Part shown: one piece after another, positions 8,621 through 16,501 of the stretch
How the letters are laid out: each line of letters starts with the position of its first letter
Numbering within the stretch: the first letter of the stretch is position 1
Assembly: GCA_964636205.1 (NCBI GenBank)
Contig: CAZWPF010000021.1
Location: forward strand, 1 to 33,085
From: JBEBVQ01 sp964636205
Lineage (GTDB): Bacteria > Bacteroidota > Bacteroidia > Chitinophagales > Chitinophagaceae
Direction of reading: 5' to 3'
Length of the DNA stretch: 33,085 nt
Translations under genes and position numbers: made by a program
Notes under the pieces: generated by a model
Told to the model about the DNA's origin: nothing
Databases searched by the model: none
The model's input: the letters and a program-made list of their open reading frames with translations, nothing else

Positions 8621-9331
8621 CTAATAAGATTTGATTTCTATGCTGCCAAAGGAAACCGAACCTTTGAGAATGAGCGTCCTTTTTTCCTCGTTGACGTTGC
8701 CGCTCCTCAGTACCCGGTGGTCTTCAACGCTGGCAGCAAAGGGCGTGATTTCATTCTTTATTTCCCAATGAGAAGGCACTAACAGTTCTACACCTCCAAA
8801 AGAGACTTTCATATCCAACTCCATTGGGGTGCCGTTGTTATCGGCTCGCATCAGATTAATCTCGCAACCGGAGAAAGAAGCTCTGACTTGCCCGCCGGTA
8901 AATTCCTTACTGGTGACGATTTCCTTCCTGCCCCCAAATGTGACATCTATTTTGAGCGTATCGTCGCTATTGGTGACCACTTCCATATGATGGTTTTTCC
9001 TGCATCTTTTTGGTTTGAAAGCAATGATCAATCCGACTACAATCAAAATCACGGGCCATACCAATCTTTTCGACGGGGTGCCGTTTATTTCGAAACCGGG
9101 GATCATATGGGCGGTTCCAATCAGAATCAGGATCCACCAGGCATGTCTTCTAAAGCGATTTTTAATACCAATGAGGAGACCGACTAAAATTAGGATAAGG
9201 GGCCAACTGGTTTTGATATTTATAGGAACCAATCCAGTCATATTGAGGAATATTAAAATGCCGACAATTGCAATGCCGATTCCAAATGCGAGATGATCTT
9301 TCCCGCCCCGATGATTACAATTTCTGTTCAT
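8621..9331 (-). CDS. LiaF-like membrane protein (LiaI/LiaF TM region plus LiaF-type C-terminal domain)
   Basis: A 236-residue protein resembling the LiaI/LiaF group of envelope-stress modulators. Residues 15-106 hold four hydrophobic helices in the repeated pattern GxxxxxxGxxxFL/WPLILILVG seen in this group (one WP-I-L-I-V-VG at 42-52, another at 92-102). After a basic linker (KPKRCRKNHH), residues 118-236 form a beta-rich domain with the LiaF-type repeats VTFGGRKEIV, SFSGCEINL, SFGGVELLVPSHWEI and SVSFGSIEI. In Firmicutes LiaF holds a two-component system in check; here the protein heads an operon with a histidine kinase and regulator, so an analogous role is a fair inference. A TAGATTTG box lies 19 bases upstream of the ATG. 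Confidence 0.85.
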   Translation of the reverse strand: MNRNCNHRGGKDHLAFGIGIAIVGILIFLNMTGLVPINIKTSWPLILILVGLLIGIKNRFRRHAWWILILIGTAHMIPGFEINGTPSKRLVWPVILIVVGLIIAFKPKRCRKNHHMEVVTNSDDTLKIDVTFGGRKEIVTSKEFTGGQVRASFSGCEINLMRADNNGTPMELDMKVSFGGVELLVPSHWEIKNEITPFAASVEDHRVLRSGNVNEEKRTLILKGSVSFGSIEIKSY

Positions 9332-9349
9332 AGTTTTTGATTCTTAACG

Positions 9350-9357
9350 CAAATCTA
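9350..9357 (-). promoter_or_regulatory. Bacteroidota -7 box TAGATTTG for the LiaF-like operon
   Basis: TAGATTTG on the minus strand fits TAnnTTTG and would place transcription start about 12 bases before the ATG. No clear -33 TTG is seen at the right spacing. Confidence 0.55.
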
Positions 9358-9550
9358 TTGACCTACTTCACCTATAGAAATAGAGAGGCGGTTAATGAAC
9401 CCGTTTTGTCGGTAAATGCAGGATATCGGTCGGTAACCGCCGCTGTATGCTCTTCAATGGGAGCAAAAACCAGGTATCGCGTCAATTATTTAAATTTGGA
9501 TTGAAGCCCATTTGGTAATAATAGTAGTAGAATCAGTCCATTGTTCTCCC

Positions 9551-9580
9551 TTGTAGACAAGTTCTGATTACCTATATTTG
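9551..9580 (+). promoter_or_regulatory. Full Bacteroidota promoter for the TPR membrane gene
   Basis: TTG (9551-9553), a 19-base spacer and TATATTTG (9573-9580) match the -33/-7 consensus of the phylum's primary sigma factor. The ATG follows 17 bases later. Confidence 0.75.
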
Positions 9581-9597
9581 CGCCTAATTATAACTAC

Positions 9598-10248
9598 ATG
9601 AGTTTTCGTCGTTTCATTGTTTTTTATCGTTTGCCGATTGCAGTGGCATTAATTGCCATTGGATTCTGGTTGGGGTTTAGTGTTACTTGGTGGTTGGCTT
9701 GGATACCGTTTCTGGTCGCATTGATTTTGGTATTTGCTCATTTCTTTATCGGTCCGATGTCCCTGATACAGGGGTATATCGAGGAAGGCGACATGGAGGG
9801 TGCACAGCGATTACTGGATCGGGTAAAATTTCCCAAATTGCTCTACAAGCCGGTTCGTTCTTCTTATTACATGCTACGTGCCAATCTATCTTCAATGAAT
9901 AACGATTTGGACAAGGCGGAAGCGGATCTGAAAAGAGGCCTGGAAACAGGTATGCCGGAGAAAGAGTACGAAGGGACAGCTTATTTGCAGCTGGGTACCA
10001 TCTCTATGCAGAAGGGCAATATGAAGGAGGCTTACGAGCAGTTGCGGAAGGCGATTAAGATCGGATTGCCGGATGCCAATAACTCTGCCGCCGCTTATTT
10101 GTATCTGTCGAATATCAGCATGCAGCGTCGCGATTTTCGCGCTGCTAAAATGTATTTCAACAAGGCGCGTGCCGCCAAGGCTACGGAACCGCAAATCGTT
10201 TCCCAGCTTAAGGAAATGGAAAAATATATGTCGCGTCTACCGGGTTAA
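9598..10248 (+). CDS. Membrane-anchored TPR protein
   Basis: A 216-residue protein with two hydrophobic helices (about 11-29 and 31-53) and a soluble C-terminal part built of tetratricopeptide repeats. The repeats read GDMEGAQRLLDRV, NDLDKAEADLKRGLE, GNMKEAYEQLRKAIKIG and RDFRAAKMYFNKARAAK, each with the small/aromatic spacing typical of TPR helices A and B. Such proteins usually act as scaffolds; the partner is not indicated by context. The ATG at 9598 is preceded by a full consensus promoter. It is likely monocistronic, as a long hairpin follows within 25 bases of the stop. Confidence 0.85.
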   Translation: MSFRRFIVFYRLPIAVALIAIGFWLGFSVTWWLAWIPFLVALILVFAHFFIGPMSLIQGYIEEGDMEGAQRLLDRVKFPKLLYKPVRSSYYMLRANLSSMNNDLDKAEADLKRGLETGMPEKEYEGTAYLQLGTISMQKGNMKEAYEQLRKAIKIGLPDANNSAAAYLYLSNISMQRRDFRAAKMYFNKARAAKATEPQIVSQLKEMEKYMSRLPG

Positions 10249-10270
10249 CGGAAAATGGATACGTTATTAT

Positions 10271-10307
10271 AATATTAAAGGTGCACCAGTTGTGCACCTT
10301 TAATATT
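10271..10307. terminator. Long perfect hairpin between convergent genes, probable bidirectional terminator
   Basis: A perfect 16-bp stem: 10271-10286 pairs with 10292-10307 around the 5-base loop CAGTT, with core GGTGCAC/GTGCACC. The outer half of the stem is AATATTAAA/TTTAATATT; there is no separate T run after it. Confidence 0.7.
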
Positions 10308-10397
10308 GCTTGACTGATACTGTTTTTTAGTCGGTAGCGTCGCTTTTTTGACGGGTATTTATTAGATTATCACCGCTACGGTAAAGACGAGAACCCG

Positions 10398-11663
10398 CTA
10401 TTTTTTGCCGATCCTATATCCTTTGGTAGCAAAAAACAGGAGGTATAAATAGCAGGGGATCATGATCCAGAGTGCTGTCCGCATATCCCCGTGATATTTG
10501 TCTGTGAGTATTCCTAAAAGCCAGGGAATAACAGCGCCCCCAGCTATGGCCATCACTAATAAAGCTGCTCCGGTCTTGGTATGTTTACCCAGTCGGTCGA
10601 TCGACATGGGCCAGATTGCAGGCCACATAATGGCGTGGAAAAAGCCCAGAAAAGCCAGACAAAAGACTGAGAATTTACCGGTAGTAACTTGGATTAAGAT
10701 AGTTAGGATCAGACTTGCGATGACGTTGAACCTGAGTGCATTTTCCTGACTGATATATTTAGGAATCAGCAACACCCCCAGTCCGTATCCGGCCAACATA
10801 AATAACAACGTAATGGAGGTGAGATAATTCGCAAATCCCTGTAATTTTTCGTCTTCCGTCAAATTCCCAAGGTAGGTACCGTATTGAATAATATAATCAC
10901 CGGCGATTACTTCTACTCCAACATAAGCGAAAATGGCGATGGCGCCGAGGAATAAATAAGAATGCGACCAGAGCGGTCGGTCGGTCGCTTCATTATAGAC
11001 ATTATCCTGATTATCTTTCAGATCGGGCAACGGAGAAATTCTGATGCCGATTGCCACCAAAAGCAAGAAAATGGCCATTACAGAATAAGGCAGTACAATA
11101 TGTTGTGTCAGTTCGTTTAACAGGCTTTCCTTACTCGCCGCATTTTGAACCTGTTCGATTTGTAGTTGCAATGCACCCACCGGTCGAAGAAGTAAACGCG
11201 CCAACATCCAAGCGCCCAAAGCACCGGCGAGTTTATTGCAAATACCCATAATGCTGATACGGCGCGCGGCGCTTTCTATCGGACCGATAATAGTAACATA
11301 AGGGTTGGAAGCGGTTTGCAACATGGCTAATCCTAACCCCTGAGTAAATAAACCCGCCAAAAACCAAGAATAGTTCCGGGCTGAGGCTGCCGGTATAAAA
11401 ATAAGGCAACCCAGCGCCATGATGATCAACCCAAGCGACATTCCATTTTTGAATCCCACCCTATTTAGGATGCGCGAGGAGGGGATAGCCATTACAAAAT
11501 AGGAGATGAAGAAAGCAAACGTAACGAGCGAAGCCTGTTGATGATTTAACTCGCAAGCGGTCTGTAAGAATTTTATCAATGTACCATTCAGCCAGGTGAC
11601 AAAACCGAATATGGAGAACAGTAAACCTATGATCAACAGGGAGATCGTCTGATGATTCCTCAT
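10398..11663 (-). CDS. FucP/GluP-type sugar MFS transporter
   Basis: A 421-residue, 12-helix major facilitator protein of the fucose/glucose-galactose:H+ symporter (FHS) group. It matches in FGFVTWLNGTLIKFLQTA (helix 1), FAFFISYFVMAIPSSRIL, GLGLAMLQTASNPYVTIIGP (helix 4) and NKLAGALGAWML, with WPAIWPMSIDRLGKHTKTGAALLVMAI typical of helices 10-11. At the position of the FucP proton-coupling Asp46 this protein has Gly (LNG, residue 27), and Gln stands where FucP has Glu135. The TWLNGTLI form is common in Bacteroidota relatives, so coupling may differ, and substrate should not be assumed to be fucose. There is no adjoining sugar-catabolic gene to fix the substrate; anmK, which recycles a cell-wall sugar, is 1.4 kb away. 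Confidence 0.88.
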   Translation of the reverse strand: MRNHQTISLLIIGLLFSIFGFVTWLNGTLIKFLQTACELNHQQASLVTFAFFISYFVMAIPSSRILNRVGFKNGMSLGLIIMALGCLIFIPAASARNYSWFLAGLFTQGLGLAMLQTASNPYVTIIGPIESAARRISIMGICNKLAGALGAWMLARLLLRPVGALQLQIEQVQNAASKESLLNELTQHIVLPYSVMAIFLLLVAIGIRISPLPDLKDNQDNVYNEATDRPLWSHSYLFLGAIAIFAYVGVEVIAGDYIIQYGTYLGNLTEDEKLQGFANYLTSITLLFMLAGYGLGVLLIPKYISQENALRFNVIASLILTILIQVTTGKFSVFCLAFLGFFHAIMWPAIWPMSIDRLGKHTKTGAALLVMAIAGGAVIPWLLGILTDKYHGDMRTALWIMIPCYLYLLFFATKGYRIGKK

Positions 11664-11748
11664 GGGTGGACGAAAATTTGATTTAGAACAAAGACCCTAA
11701 AGTACAAGGTTTTTTCAGATGTCCCAATCGAGATGTAGGTATAAAACA

Positions 11749-11778
11749 AAAGAGGCACAACGGATTGTTGGCCTCTTT
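11749..11778. other. Terminator-like hairpin with no gene ending at it
   Basis: AAAGAGGC (11749-11756) pairs with GCCTCTTT (11771-11778), continued inward by CAAC/GTTG with one bulged A and a GGATT loop. It lies between two divergent genes, so no annotated transcript runs into it. It could end or belong to an unannotated small RNA. Confidence 0.6.
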
Positions 11779-11779
11779 A

Positions 11780-11843
11780 AAGGGTTTACAGGAAATACAT
11801 CCAATGTAACATGAAAGGGTTTACTTAAAATCGGAAGGGTTTA
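11780..11843. repeat. Three direct repeats of AAGGGTTTA
   Basis: AAGGGTTTA occurs at 11780-11788, 11815-11823 and 11835-11843; the first two share 11 bases (AAAGGGTTTAC). Spacings are 35 and 20 bases. Repeated short sites in a divergent promoter region suggest an operator, but no regulator is identified. Confidence 0.65.
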
Positions 11844-11989
11844 TAGGGACTGTACTACATTAATAAGACCGGATTTAGAGGAATTTGGTTTGGTATGTTT
11901 TTACATTTTTTTTATTTTAAAATATATTACATTGAAATTATGGAATTTTAAAGAACAAAATTGTAGTTTGTCATAAACATCATATTTGA

Positions 11990-12020
11990 TTGGTGTTGCT
12001 GTTAATTTCATTTAACTTTG
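11990..12020 (+). promoter_or_regulatory. Bacteroidota promoter for sucD
   Basis: TTG (11990-11992), a 20-base spacer and TAACTTTG (12013-12020). The implied 5' leader is about 58 bases. Confidence 0.7.
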
Positions 12021-12084
12021 CGCCCGTCAATTATTTGCAGACCTTATCTGCTGAAATCAATATCATTTTAAATTTCGAAAGCTC

Positions 12085-12954
12085 ATGGCGGTTTTAGTCA
12101 ATAAAAATTCCAAGATCCTGGTACAGGGTTTTACGGGTACTGAGGGTACATTTCACGCGACTCAGATGATTGAATATGGTACTAACGTAGTAGGTGGGGT
12201 AACACCAGGCAAAGGAGGTACGCAACATTTGGATCGTCCTGTATTTAATACAGTGGCAGAAGCAGTTGCTCAGACCGGTGCTGATGTATCGATCATCTTT
12301 GTACCACCTGCTTTTGCTGCTGATGCAATTATGGAAGCTGCAGACGCGGGTATTGGTTTGATCATCTGTATTACTGAAGGTATCCCTGTTCAGGACATGG
12401 TTAAGGCCAAGGCTTTTCTCGCAGGTAAGAATTCTCGCTTGATCGGACCCAACTGTCCTGGTGTGATTACCGCCGGTGAAGCAAAAGTTGGCATTATGCC
12501 CGGGTTTGTTTTCCGTCCCGGTCGTATCGGTATCGTTTCTAAATCTGGTACTCTGACTTATGAAGCTGCCGATCAGGTGGTGAAAGCAGGTATGGGTATT
12601 TCAACTGCTATCGGTATTGGTGGAGACCCGATCATCGGTACTACTACTCGCGAAGCGGTTGAATTGTTGATGAACGATCCTGAGACAGATGGTATCATCA
12701 TGATTGGTGAAATCGGTGGCAACATGGAAGCGGAAGCTGCTATGTGGCTGAAAGAAAATATGCGTAAGCCGGTAGTAGGCTTTATCGCAGGTCAGACAGC
12801 GCCTCCGGGCCGCAGAATGGGTCATGCGGGTGCCATCGTAGGTGGTGCGGATGACACCGCTGCTGCTAAAATGAAAATCATGTCAGAATGTGGTATTCAC
12901 GTCGTGGAAAGCCCCGCAAACATCGGAAGCACCATGGCCGGAGTATTGAAATAA
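12085..12954 (+). CDS. sucD: Succinyl-CoA ligase alpha subunit
   Basis: The alpha subunit of succinyl-CoA synthetase, a TCA-cycle enzyme that couples succinyl-CoA cleavage to NTP formation. The 289 residues match the usual length. The CoA-binding N-terminal part has VQGFTGTEGTFH and GVTPGKGGTQHLD; GPNCPGVI follows near 121; the phosphohistidine loop is GHAGAIVGG, with His247 as the phosphorylated residue. GEIGGNMEAEAA is also conserved. The beta subunit gene sucC is not adjacent, unlike in many bacteria, so the two subunits are made from separate loci. The gene has its own promoter and is followed by a hairpin terminator. Confidence 0.97.
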   Translation: MAVLVNKNSKILVQGFTGTEGTFHATQMIEYGTNVVGGVTPGKGGTQHLDRPVFNTVAEAVAQTGADVSIIFVPPAFAADAIMEAADAGIGLIICITEGIPVQDMVKAKAFLAGKNSRLIGPNCPGVITAGEAKVGIMPGFVFRPGRIGIVSKSGTLTYEAADQVVKAGMGISTAIGIGGDPIIGTTTREAVELLMNDPETDGIIMIGEIGGNMEAEAAMWLKENMRKPVVGFIAGQTAPPGRRMGHAGAIVGGADDTAAAKMKIMSECGIHVVESPANIGSTMAGVLK

Positions 12955-12975
12955 TAATTCAAACAAATAATCTTC

Positions 12976-13015
12976 AACTGGCCGGCCAATTCTATGGTTG
13001 GCCAGTTTTATTTTT
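12976..13015 (+). terminator. Terminator after sucD, overlapping the anmK leader
   Basis: AACTGGCC (12976-12983) pairs with GGCCAGTT (13000-13007), followed by TTATTTTT. GGCCAA/TTGGCC offers a shorter alternative pairing inside. It ends only a few bases before the anmK ATG at 13022, so anmK expression depends on readthrough or on a start inside this region. Confidence 0.75.
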
Positions 13016-13021
13016 AACAGG

Positions 13022-14107
13022 ATGGTATACTACGTTATCGGATTAATGTCGGGCAGCTCCCTGGATGGACTGGATATCGCTTTTGTTCAGCTGGAAGAAG
13101 TTAGAGGGAAATGGTCACACCAGGTTATTGCGGCTGAATGCAAACCTTATCCTACAGAATGGTCCGACAAATTGAAAAATGCATCAGGCTTGTCTGTCCC
13201 CGAATTTCTGGAGCTGAACACAGCTTTTGGCAGGTATTTGGGCGAACAGATAAATGATTTCGTGGAGCAACAAAATTTGCACCATAAAGTGCATTTTATT
13301 GCCTCTCACGGGCATACCGTTTACCATAATCCTGCCAATTCTACCAGCGTACAAATTGGTGACGGGGCTTCGATCACGGCGTTAACCGGCCTGCCGGTGA
13401 TTACCGATCTTAGGTCGGTGGATGTGGCGTTAGGTGGTCAAGGTGCACCGATTGTGCCGATTGGTGACGAGCTCCTTTTTCAAGATTATCCATTGCTCCT
13501 GAATATTGGAGGTATTGCCAATATTACGATCCGAAGCAACGGCATCCTACACGCTTTTGATATCTGCCCTGCGAATCAGGTACTCAACAAGCTCGCTCAA
13601 GAAGCAGGACAACCCTTTGATAAAGATGGGACAATAGCTGCCGGCGGACAATTAATATCGGAATTACTGCAGCAATTGGACGAGAATGCTTATTATCAGC
13701 TAGCTGGTCCAAAGTCGCTTAGCAACGAGGCTGCCATGGAAATAGCGATACCTGCTTTATCGCCGGCTTCCGGATCAGTGTCAGATCGATTATATACCGT
13801 GGTTAAACATATAGCCGGACAAATTAAATTGGCGGTACAAACTCATGCGGTTGGATTAGAAGCAGCTCAAATGTTGGTGACTGGCGGAGGGGCTTTGAAC
13901 GGATTTCTGGTGGAGCAGATTGCAACAGCTTTAGAGGAGACAGGGGTGCAGGTTGTTGTACCGGATCCTTTGACTGTCGAATTTAAAGAAGCAATAGTGA
14001 TGGCACTTTTTGGAGCCCTACGTTGGAGAGAGGAAATTAATGTATATGGTTCGGCGACCGGGGCAAGTCGCGATAGTATAGGTGGTGCCCTCTGGATTAG
14101 TGGGTAA
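13022..14107 (+). CDS. anmK: Anhydro-N-acetylmuramic acid kinase
   Basis: AnmK phosphorylates and opens 1,6-anhydro-MurNAc, a step of peptidoglycan recycling. The 361-residue protein carries the ASKHA-type ATP-binding elements: GLMSGSSLDGLDIA at residue 7, SHGHTVYHNP, GGQGAPIVPIGD, the phosphate-2 loop LLNIGGIANIT, and the adenosine motif VTGGGALNGFLV. FDICPANQVLN is also family-specific. I chose ATG 13022 because it begins directly with the conserved MVYYVIGLMSG; an in-frame extension upstream would read through the sucD terminator hairpin. AACAGG just before the ATG could serve as a weak ribosome-binding site. MurQ, the next enzyme, is not nearby. Confidence 0.94.
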   Translation: MVYYVIGLMSGSSLDGLDIAFVQLEEVRGKWSHQVIAAECKPYPTEWSDKLKNASGLSVPEFLELNTAFGRYLGEQINDFVEQQNLHHKVHFIASHGHTVYHNPANSTSVQIGDGASITALTGLPVITDLRSVDVALGGQGAPIVPIGDELLFQDYPLLLNIGGIANITIRSNGILHAFDICPANQVLNKLAQEAGQPFDKDGTIAAGGQLISELLQQLDENAYYQLAGPKSLSNEAAMEIAIPALSPASGSVSDRLYTVVKHIAGQIKLAVQTHAVGLEAAQMLVTGGGALNGFLVEQIATALEETGVQVVVPDPLTVEFKEAIVMALFGALRWREEINVYGSATGASRDSIGGALWISG

Positions 14108-14164
14108 AGCTATTTATGTTAACGGTTTTATTATCAGGGGATGGATATTGATGAGCCGGAAAAT

Positions 14165-14530
14165 CTAGTAGTTACCCACGCTCAACATAACCAGAGTACA
14201 AGCATTCACCGGGGTGATTCCGTTTTCTTCAGCGAGTTGCGCTAACTCAGGGTTTTCAGCGCCGGGATTAAATATAATTCTGGTGGGCTTTAGGCTCAGG
14301 ATGTAGTCGTAATACTGCTTTTGATTTTTTGCGTTGAGATAAAGCGTCACTGTGTCAATGTCTTGCCAATCCGGCCGATCGCTTTCAATGTCGACATCGG
14401 CGACTTTTCCGGGACGCTTTCCAATGGCCACTACCGGATGTCCGTAGTTGCGCAACCTGTTGACTGCCATATAGCTATATCGGTCATGGTTCGCAGAGGC
14501 ACCCAAGACCAGTGTTTTCCTGGAATTCAT
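14165..14530 (-). CDS. CoA-binding (CoA_binding_2, YccU-like) protein
   Basis: A single Rossmann-type CoA-binding domain of 121 residues, the usual length for this family. KTLVLGASANHDRYSYMAVNRL carries the glycine-containing nucleotide loop, followed by GHPVVAIGKRPG, VDTVTLYLNA-type strand residues, and RIIFNPGAENPELAQLAEENGI, which is highly conserved in the family. VNACTLVML closes the fold. The physiological role of stand-alone members is unclear. It is convergent with anmK and stands alone. Confidence 0.88.
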   Translation of the reverse strand: MNSRKTLVLGASANHDRYSYMAVNRLRNYGHPVVAIGKRPGKVADVDIESDRPDWQDIDTVTLYLNAKNQKQYYDYILSLKPTRIIFNPGAENPELAQLAEENGITPVNACTLVMLSVGNY

Positions 14531-14729
14531 AGTGGAATAAGGTATATGAGTTAATGGTATATAGGGATATAGTGGAAAGATACGGAATTAGTTTCAAAAA
14601 ATGATTATTTCAAATTTGTTTTAAATACAAGCCAAGAACGGGTTATTTCCCGCGAATGCAGTTAGGTATTTTAAAAATAGTTTGAGTTATTTGGCATTGT
14701 TTAGATTGTTTTAATCAGGCAGAAAAATC

Positions 14730-16073
14730 ATGTCGACAGAGGGTATCAGGAGTTTTAGGAACAGGGATATCATTAGGCTTGCCGCGCCTATTTCTTTATC
14801 GTTATTGATACCTCAGATCAGTTTTTTGGCCAATAATATTTTTCTGGGGCGGGTTGGTGAGCGTGAGTTGGCAGTGAGCGGGATTTCCGGGATATTTTAT
14901 TTGTTGCTGGTGATGATTGGCAGTGGCTTGGCGAATGGTATTCAAATTCAAATAGCCAGAAGGGCGGGGGAGGCCGATAAAAGGGGAATAGCCGGCGTAT
15001 TTTTAAACGGAGTAGTATTGTCTTTGGGATTGTCCCTGGGATTAATACTGCTGTCCTTATTGCTGGTACCCTCGATGTTTTATTCGGGATTGGCGGATAT
15101 GCAGAACGCGAGCCTGAGTGTTGATTTTTTGAAAATAAGGGTTTGGGGATTACCCTTTATAATGTTGCTGCAGATCAGCAATGCATTTTATATAGCCACC
15201 GGACGATCTAAGCTCCTAATAATACAATCCGGGACTGCAGCATTTGTGACCATATTGCTTGATTTCTTGTTGATCTCCGGAAATTGTGGTGCGCCGGCAA
15301 TGGGATTGACCGGTGCCGCGATTGCATCTGTATCGGGAGAATTTGCGGGTTGTCTCATAGCATATTTGTTCTTTTATCTACGGGGTATTAGCAAGCAGTA
15401 CCCATTCCGATCTGTTAAAATCCTGGATTCAGTTCAGTCTGTCAAATCCCTTCGGATTTCCGCCCCTTTAATTGTTCAATACCTATTTAGTATTGGTGGT
15501 TGGGAAATCTTTTTCTTTTATGTGGAGCATTTGGGTACCCGTGAAGTTGCGGCTTCGCAAATATTGAGAAGTATATTAGGACTTGCGGGGGTAATCACCT
15601 GGGCATTTGCAGCCAGCAGCAGTACTTTGGTTAGTTTGGTGATCGGGCAGGGCAAAACCAGGATGGTATCGATATTAGTATTTAGAATCGCAAAGCTGTG
15701 TCTGATCGCAACCGGGGTGATTGGCGTATTGTTGTTAATCTTCCCTGTTCAGTTCTTATCACTTTACCGAGATGATCCCGACTTGGTCCACTTTGCTTTA
15801 CCGAGCTTGCGCGTGATTGTAGCCTCTACCCTTTTGATGTCGGTCTCAACAGTTGTATTCAATGCGGTGGTAGGTACCGGCAAGACAGTAGTTAATCTGA
15901 TAATGGAGGTTCTGAGCGTTTGCAGCTATGTGCTGTATTGTTATATTTTCATAGAACGATTAAGAAGCCCGTTACATATTGCCTGGGCGGCTGATTTTGT
16001 GTATTGGGGTGTATTATTATTGATGAGCTTTGCTTATCTCCGTTGGGGAAAATGGCGAGGTAAGACGATTTGA
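14730..16073 (+). CDS. MATE-family multidrug/Na+ efflux transporter
   Basis: A 447-residue polytopic protein of the MATE (NorM/DinF) family with about 12 hydrophobic helices. Recognisable elements are the N-terminal LAAPISLSLLIPQISFLANNIFLGRVGERELAVSGIS, the loop residues GLANGIQIQIARRAGE, GLTGAAIASVSGEF, and the second-half repeat VAASQILRSILGLAG with SLVIGQGK. These proteins export cationic drugs, lipids or small metabolites in exchange for Na+ or H+; the substrate cannot be inferred. It ends in TGA followed by a second TGA, which argues against any reassignment of TGA in this genome. Upstream is 199 bases of A/T-rich DNA without an obvious full promoter. Confidence 0.92.
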   Translation: MSTEGIRSFRNRDIIRLAAPISLSLLIPQISFLANNIFLGRVGERELAVSGISGIFYLLLVMIGSGLANGIQIQIARRAGEADKRGIAGVFLNGVVLSLGLSLGLILLSLLLVPSMFYSGLADMQNASLSVDFLKIRVWGLPFIMLLQISNAFYIATGRSKLLIIQSGTAAFVTILLDFLLISGNCGAPAMGLTGAAIASVSGEFAGCLIAYLFFYLRGISKQYPFRSVKILDSVQSVKSLRISAPLIVQYLFSIGGWEIFFFYVEHLGTREVAASQILRSILGLAGVITWAFAASSSTLVSLVIGQGKTRMVSILVFRIAKLCLIATGVIGVLLLIFPVQFLSLYRDDPDLVHFALPSLRVIVASTLLMSVSTVVFNAVVGTGKTVVNLIMEVLSVCSYVLYCYIFIERLRSPLHIAWAADFVYWGVLLLMSFAYLRWGKWRGKTI

Positions 16074-16189
16074 TGACGAATGTTGATTGATAATGCATTT
16101 AGATTTTGGATTCTTATCTTATACTTGTAATTTCATAGGCAATACAGCGGGTATGAACCCGGATTGTTGAATCAAGTAATGTTGGAGCT

Positions 16190-16489
16190 ATGAACTTATT
16201 TGTAGGCAACCTAAGTCCGGACACGACCAGTAGCGATTTGCTCCAGCTCTTTTCAGAATTTGGATATGTACTGACGGCAAAAGTGATAATTGATAGGACT
16301 ACCGGTCGTTCCAAACAGTTTGGTTTTGTAAGTATGGCTGATAGGTTTGAGGCATTTGATGCCATTGACAATCTAGATCAGATTTGGTTTAAGGGTCAGA
16401 TTATTAGTGTCAAAAAAGCCAAAGTCAATAATCAGTCGAACTCGGAATCGGGCGCCCCTAAAAAGGTTGGTAATAGAAGAAAACAGTAA
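16190..16489 (+). CDS. RNA-binding protein with a single RRM
   Basis: A 99-residue protein with one RNA recognition motif at residues 1-78. RNP2 is LFVGNL at 3-8 and RNP1 is KQFGFVSM near 43-50, with the aromatic residues needed for base stacking. The C-terminal 20 residues are basic and low in complexity (KAKVNNQSN ... GNRRKQ). Small RRM proteins of this type are common in Bacteroidota and may act as RNA chaperones; the RNA targets are not known. TATACTTG at 16120-16127 could be the -7 box, giving a leader of about 55 bases. A secreted protein gene starts 12 bases after the stop. Confidence 0.93.
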   Translation: MNLFVGNLSPDTTSSDLLQLFSEFGYVLTAKVIIDRTTGRSKQFGFVSMADRFEAFDAIDNLDQIWFKGQIISVKKAKVNNQSNSESGAPKKVGNRRKQ

Positions 16490-16501
16490 AATCGGTACAT
16501 C

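Larger units (their letters stand above)
11664..12084. other. Divergent intergenic region with a hairpin, triple repeat and sucD promoter
   Basis: 421 bases without a gene between the MFS transporter (minus) and sucD (plus). Described separately within it are a strong hairpin at 11749-11778, three AAGGGTTTA repeats at 11780-11843, a very A/T-rich stretch around 11890-11980, and the sucD promoter at 11990-12020. Confidence 0.8.
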
